From positions 155,178 through 219,177 of the forward strand of contig MKVB01000003.1 in NCBI GenBank assembly GCA_001899085.1: a stretch of 64,000 nucleotides of DNA, in the 5' to 3' direction. Position 1 is the first letter of the stretch. Each line of letters starts with the position of its first letter. The position numbers and the translations under genes were made by a program. The notes below the pieces were generated by a model. It ran no database searches and was not told where the DNA came from. It worked only from the letters and a program-made list of their open reading frames with translations. Positions 63,272 to 64,000 of this stretch are shown here, one piece after another. The DNA is from Devosia sp. 66-14 (GTDB lineage Bacteria; Pseudomonadota; Alphaproteobacteria; Rhizobiales; Devosiaceae).

Positions 63272-64000
63272 TCAGTGAGGGGAATGGCCGGCTTGCGGGG
63301 CAGCCCCGCTGACCAGGTCGCCGCCGACAAAGGTGGCGGCGATGTTGGGTCGGCTGGCAGTGTAGAGGATTTGCTCGAGCCGTTCAGCCGGGTCGGCCCC
63401 GAACAGCCGGACCGTCCCTGCCTCCGCGACCGGATCGATGAGCAGCGCATCGAAATGATAGCCCGGCCGGAACACGCCGACAGGCAGATCGAGCGCCACC
63501 CCACCGCCTGCGGTGGCGAGGTGGAAGGCGGTGAGCATGTCGATACGCGAGTTGGGGACGCCCCGCGTTTCACGTGAATCCGTCGCATCGACGCCGTCCT
63601 CGAGCATCCGGGACGCTTGGGCGGTGGCGCGGCAGGCCTCCAGCATCGAGCCGGACGGTCCGCCGGAAATGTCGGTACCGAGCCCGACATGGAGGCCCTT
63701 CTCGAGGGCGCGGCGCAGCGGGAACACCGCGTTGCCAAAGTACATGTTGGAGAGCGCGCAATGCGCTACCCCTGCCCCGGCGCTCCGGATGGTCGCCATG
63801 TCGTCATCGGTGAGGAACACCGAATGGGCCAGCACGGTCTTGCGTCCGACGAGGCCGAAGCCGGCGAGCGCTGCGGTGTCGGTTTTGCCGTAACGCTCCA
63901 GCGCATAGCCATGGGCCCAGTCGCTTTCCGAACAATGGGTCTGGACGTGGCAATCGCACTCCGCCGCCAGGGCGCCGAGGCCGGCGAGCGCCGCATCGGT
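63272..64000 (-). CDS. guaD: Guanine deaminase (partial, N-terminus outside window)
   Basis: The C-terminal 242 residues of an amidohydrolase are visible, running off the window's end. HVQTHCSES gives one metal/substrate His-rich segment, VLAHSVFLTDDD the next His, GAGVAHCALSNMYFG the following loop, and GLGTDISGGPSGSMLEACR the catalytic Asp region (GTDISGG is diagnostic of guanine deaminase). It converts guanine to xanthine. Together with the downstream deoxyribosyltransferase it indicates purine salvage. Residue numbering is unknown because the start is missing. Confidence 0.88.
   Translation of the reverse strand, partial: TDAALAGLGALAAECDCHVQTHCSESDWAHGYALERYGKTDTAALAGFGLVGRKTVLAHSVFLTDDDMATIRSAGAGVAHCALSNMYFGNAVFPLRRALEKGLHVGLGTDISGGPSGSMLEACRATAQASRMLEDGVDATDSRETRGVPNSRIDMLTAFHLATAGGGVALDLPVGVFRPGYHFDALLIDPVAEAGTVRLFGADPAERLEQILYTASRPNIAATFVGGDLVSGAAPQAGHSPH

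Overview
The window is a GC-rich chromosomal segment of an alphaproteobacterium of the order Hyphomicrobiales (Rhizobiales), most probably Devosia or a close relative. The case rests on characteristic gene runs (trpS-usp-nfuA-tsaB-rimI-mur-plsC, miaB-phoH-ybeY-corC-lnt-metK-trmB, rimP-nusA-ylxR-infB, rbfA-truB, rpsO-pnp, irr/fabA-fabB) and on two Fur-superfamily regulators of the rhizobial Mur and Irr types. The genus is inference; no rRNA gene is present. No tRNA, rRNA, CRISPR array, phage, integrase or transposase was seen.

Layout. 1-14.8 kb is housekeeping on the + strand: Fe-S scaffold, tRNA modification (TsaB, MiaB, TrmB), metal regulation, lipid and lipoprotein acylation, PhoH/YbeY RNA metabolism and SAM synthesis. 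It is interrupted by minus-strand insertions (VOC protein with a cystathionine lyase-type enzyme; a serine hydrolase). 15-21 kb is accessory: HxlR regulator, flavin reductase, and a TetR/MFS pair sharing three operators, then a second MFS exporter. 21-43.6 kb carries, on the minus strand, the translation/RNA-decay cluster normally contiguous in this order (rimP-nusA-ylxR-infB-rbfA-truB-rpsO-pnp). Here it is cut twice: a sensor kinase lies between truB and rpsO, and about 10.7 kb of transporters, regulators, a UvrA-like ATPase and a ClpP paralog lie between infB and rbfA. 43.8-60 kb is mixed metabolism and signalling: formaldehyde detoxification, a ketopantoate reductase-like enzyme, MFS, aldo/keto reductase, a two-component system, a LacI regulator with a small divergent gene, a GGDEF protein and an ECF42-type sigma factor with its DGPF partner. 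60-64 kb holds irr, fabA-fabB, a deoxyribosyltransferase and a truncated guanine deaminase.

The most informative parts are non-coding: an Irr-box-like site on the nfuA promoter, a terminator-type attenuator in front of rimP, an inverted repeat upstream of metK resembling SAH/SAM-responsive ArsR-family sites, multi-operator arrays for TetR, LacI and ArsR regulators, and a family of 100-180 bp palindromic intergenic elements, two of which (58.1 and 62.5 kb) are 156-bp near-identical copies.

No wholly new multi-gene system with a clear signature was found. The best candidates for undescribed biology are the LacI-controlled 86-residue gene, the palindromic element family and the split translation superoperon.
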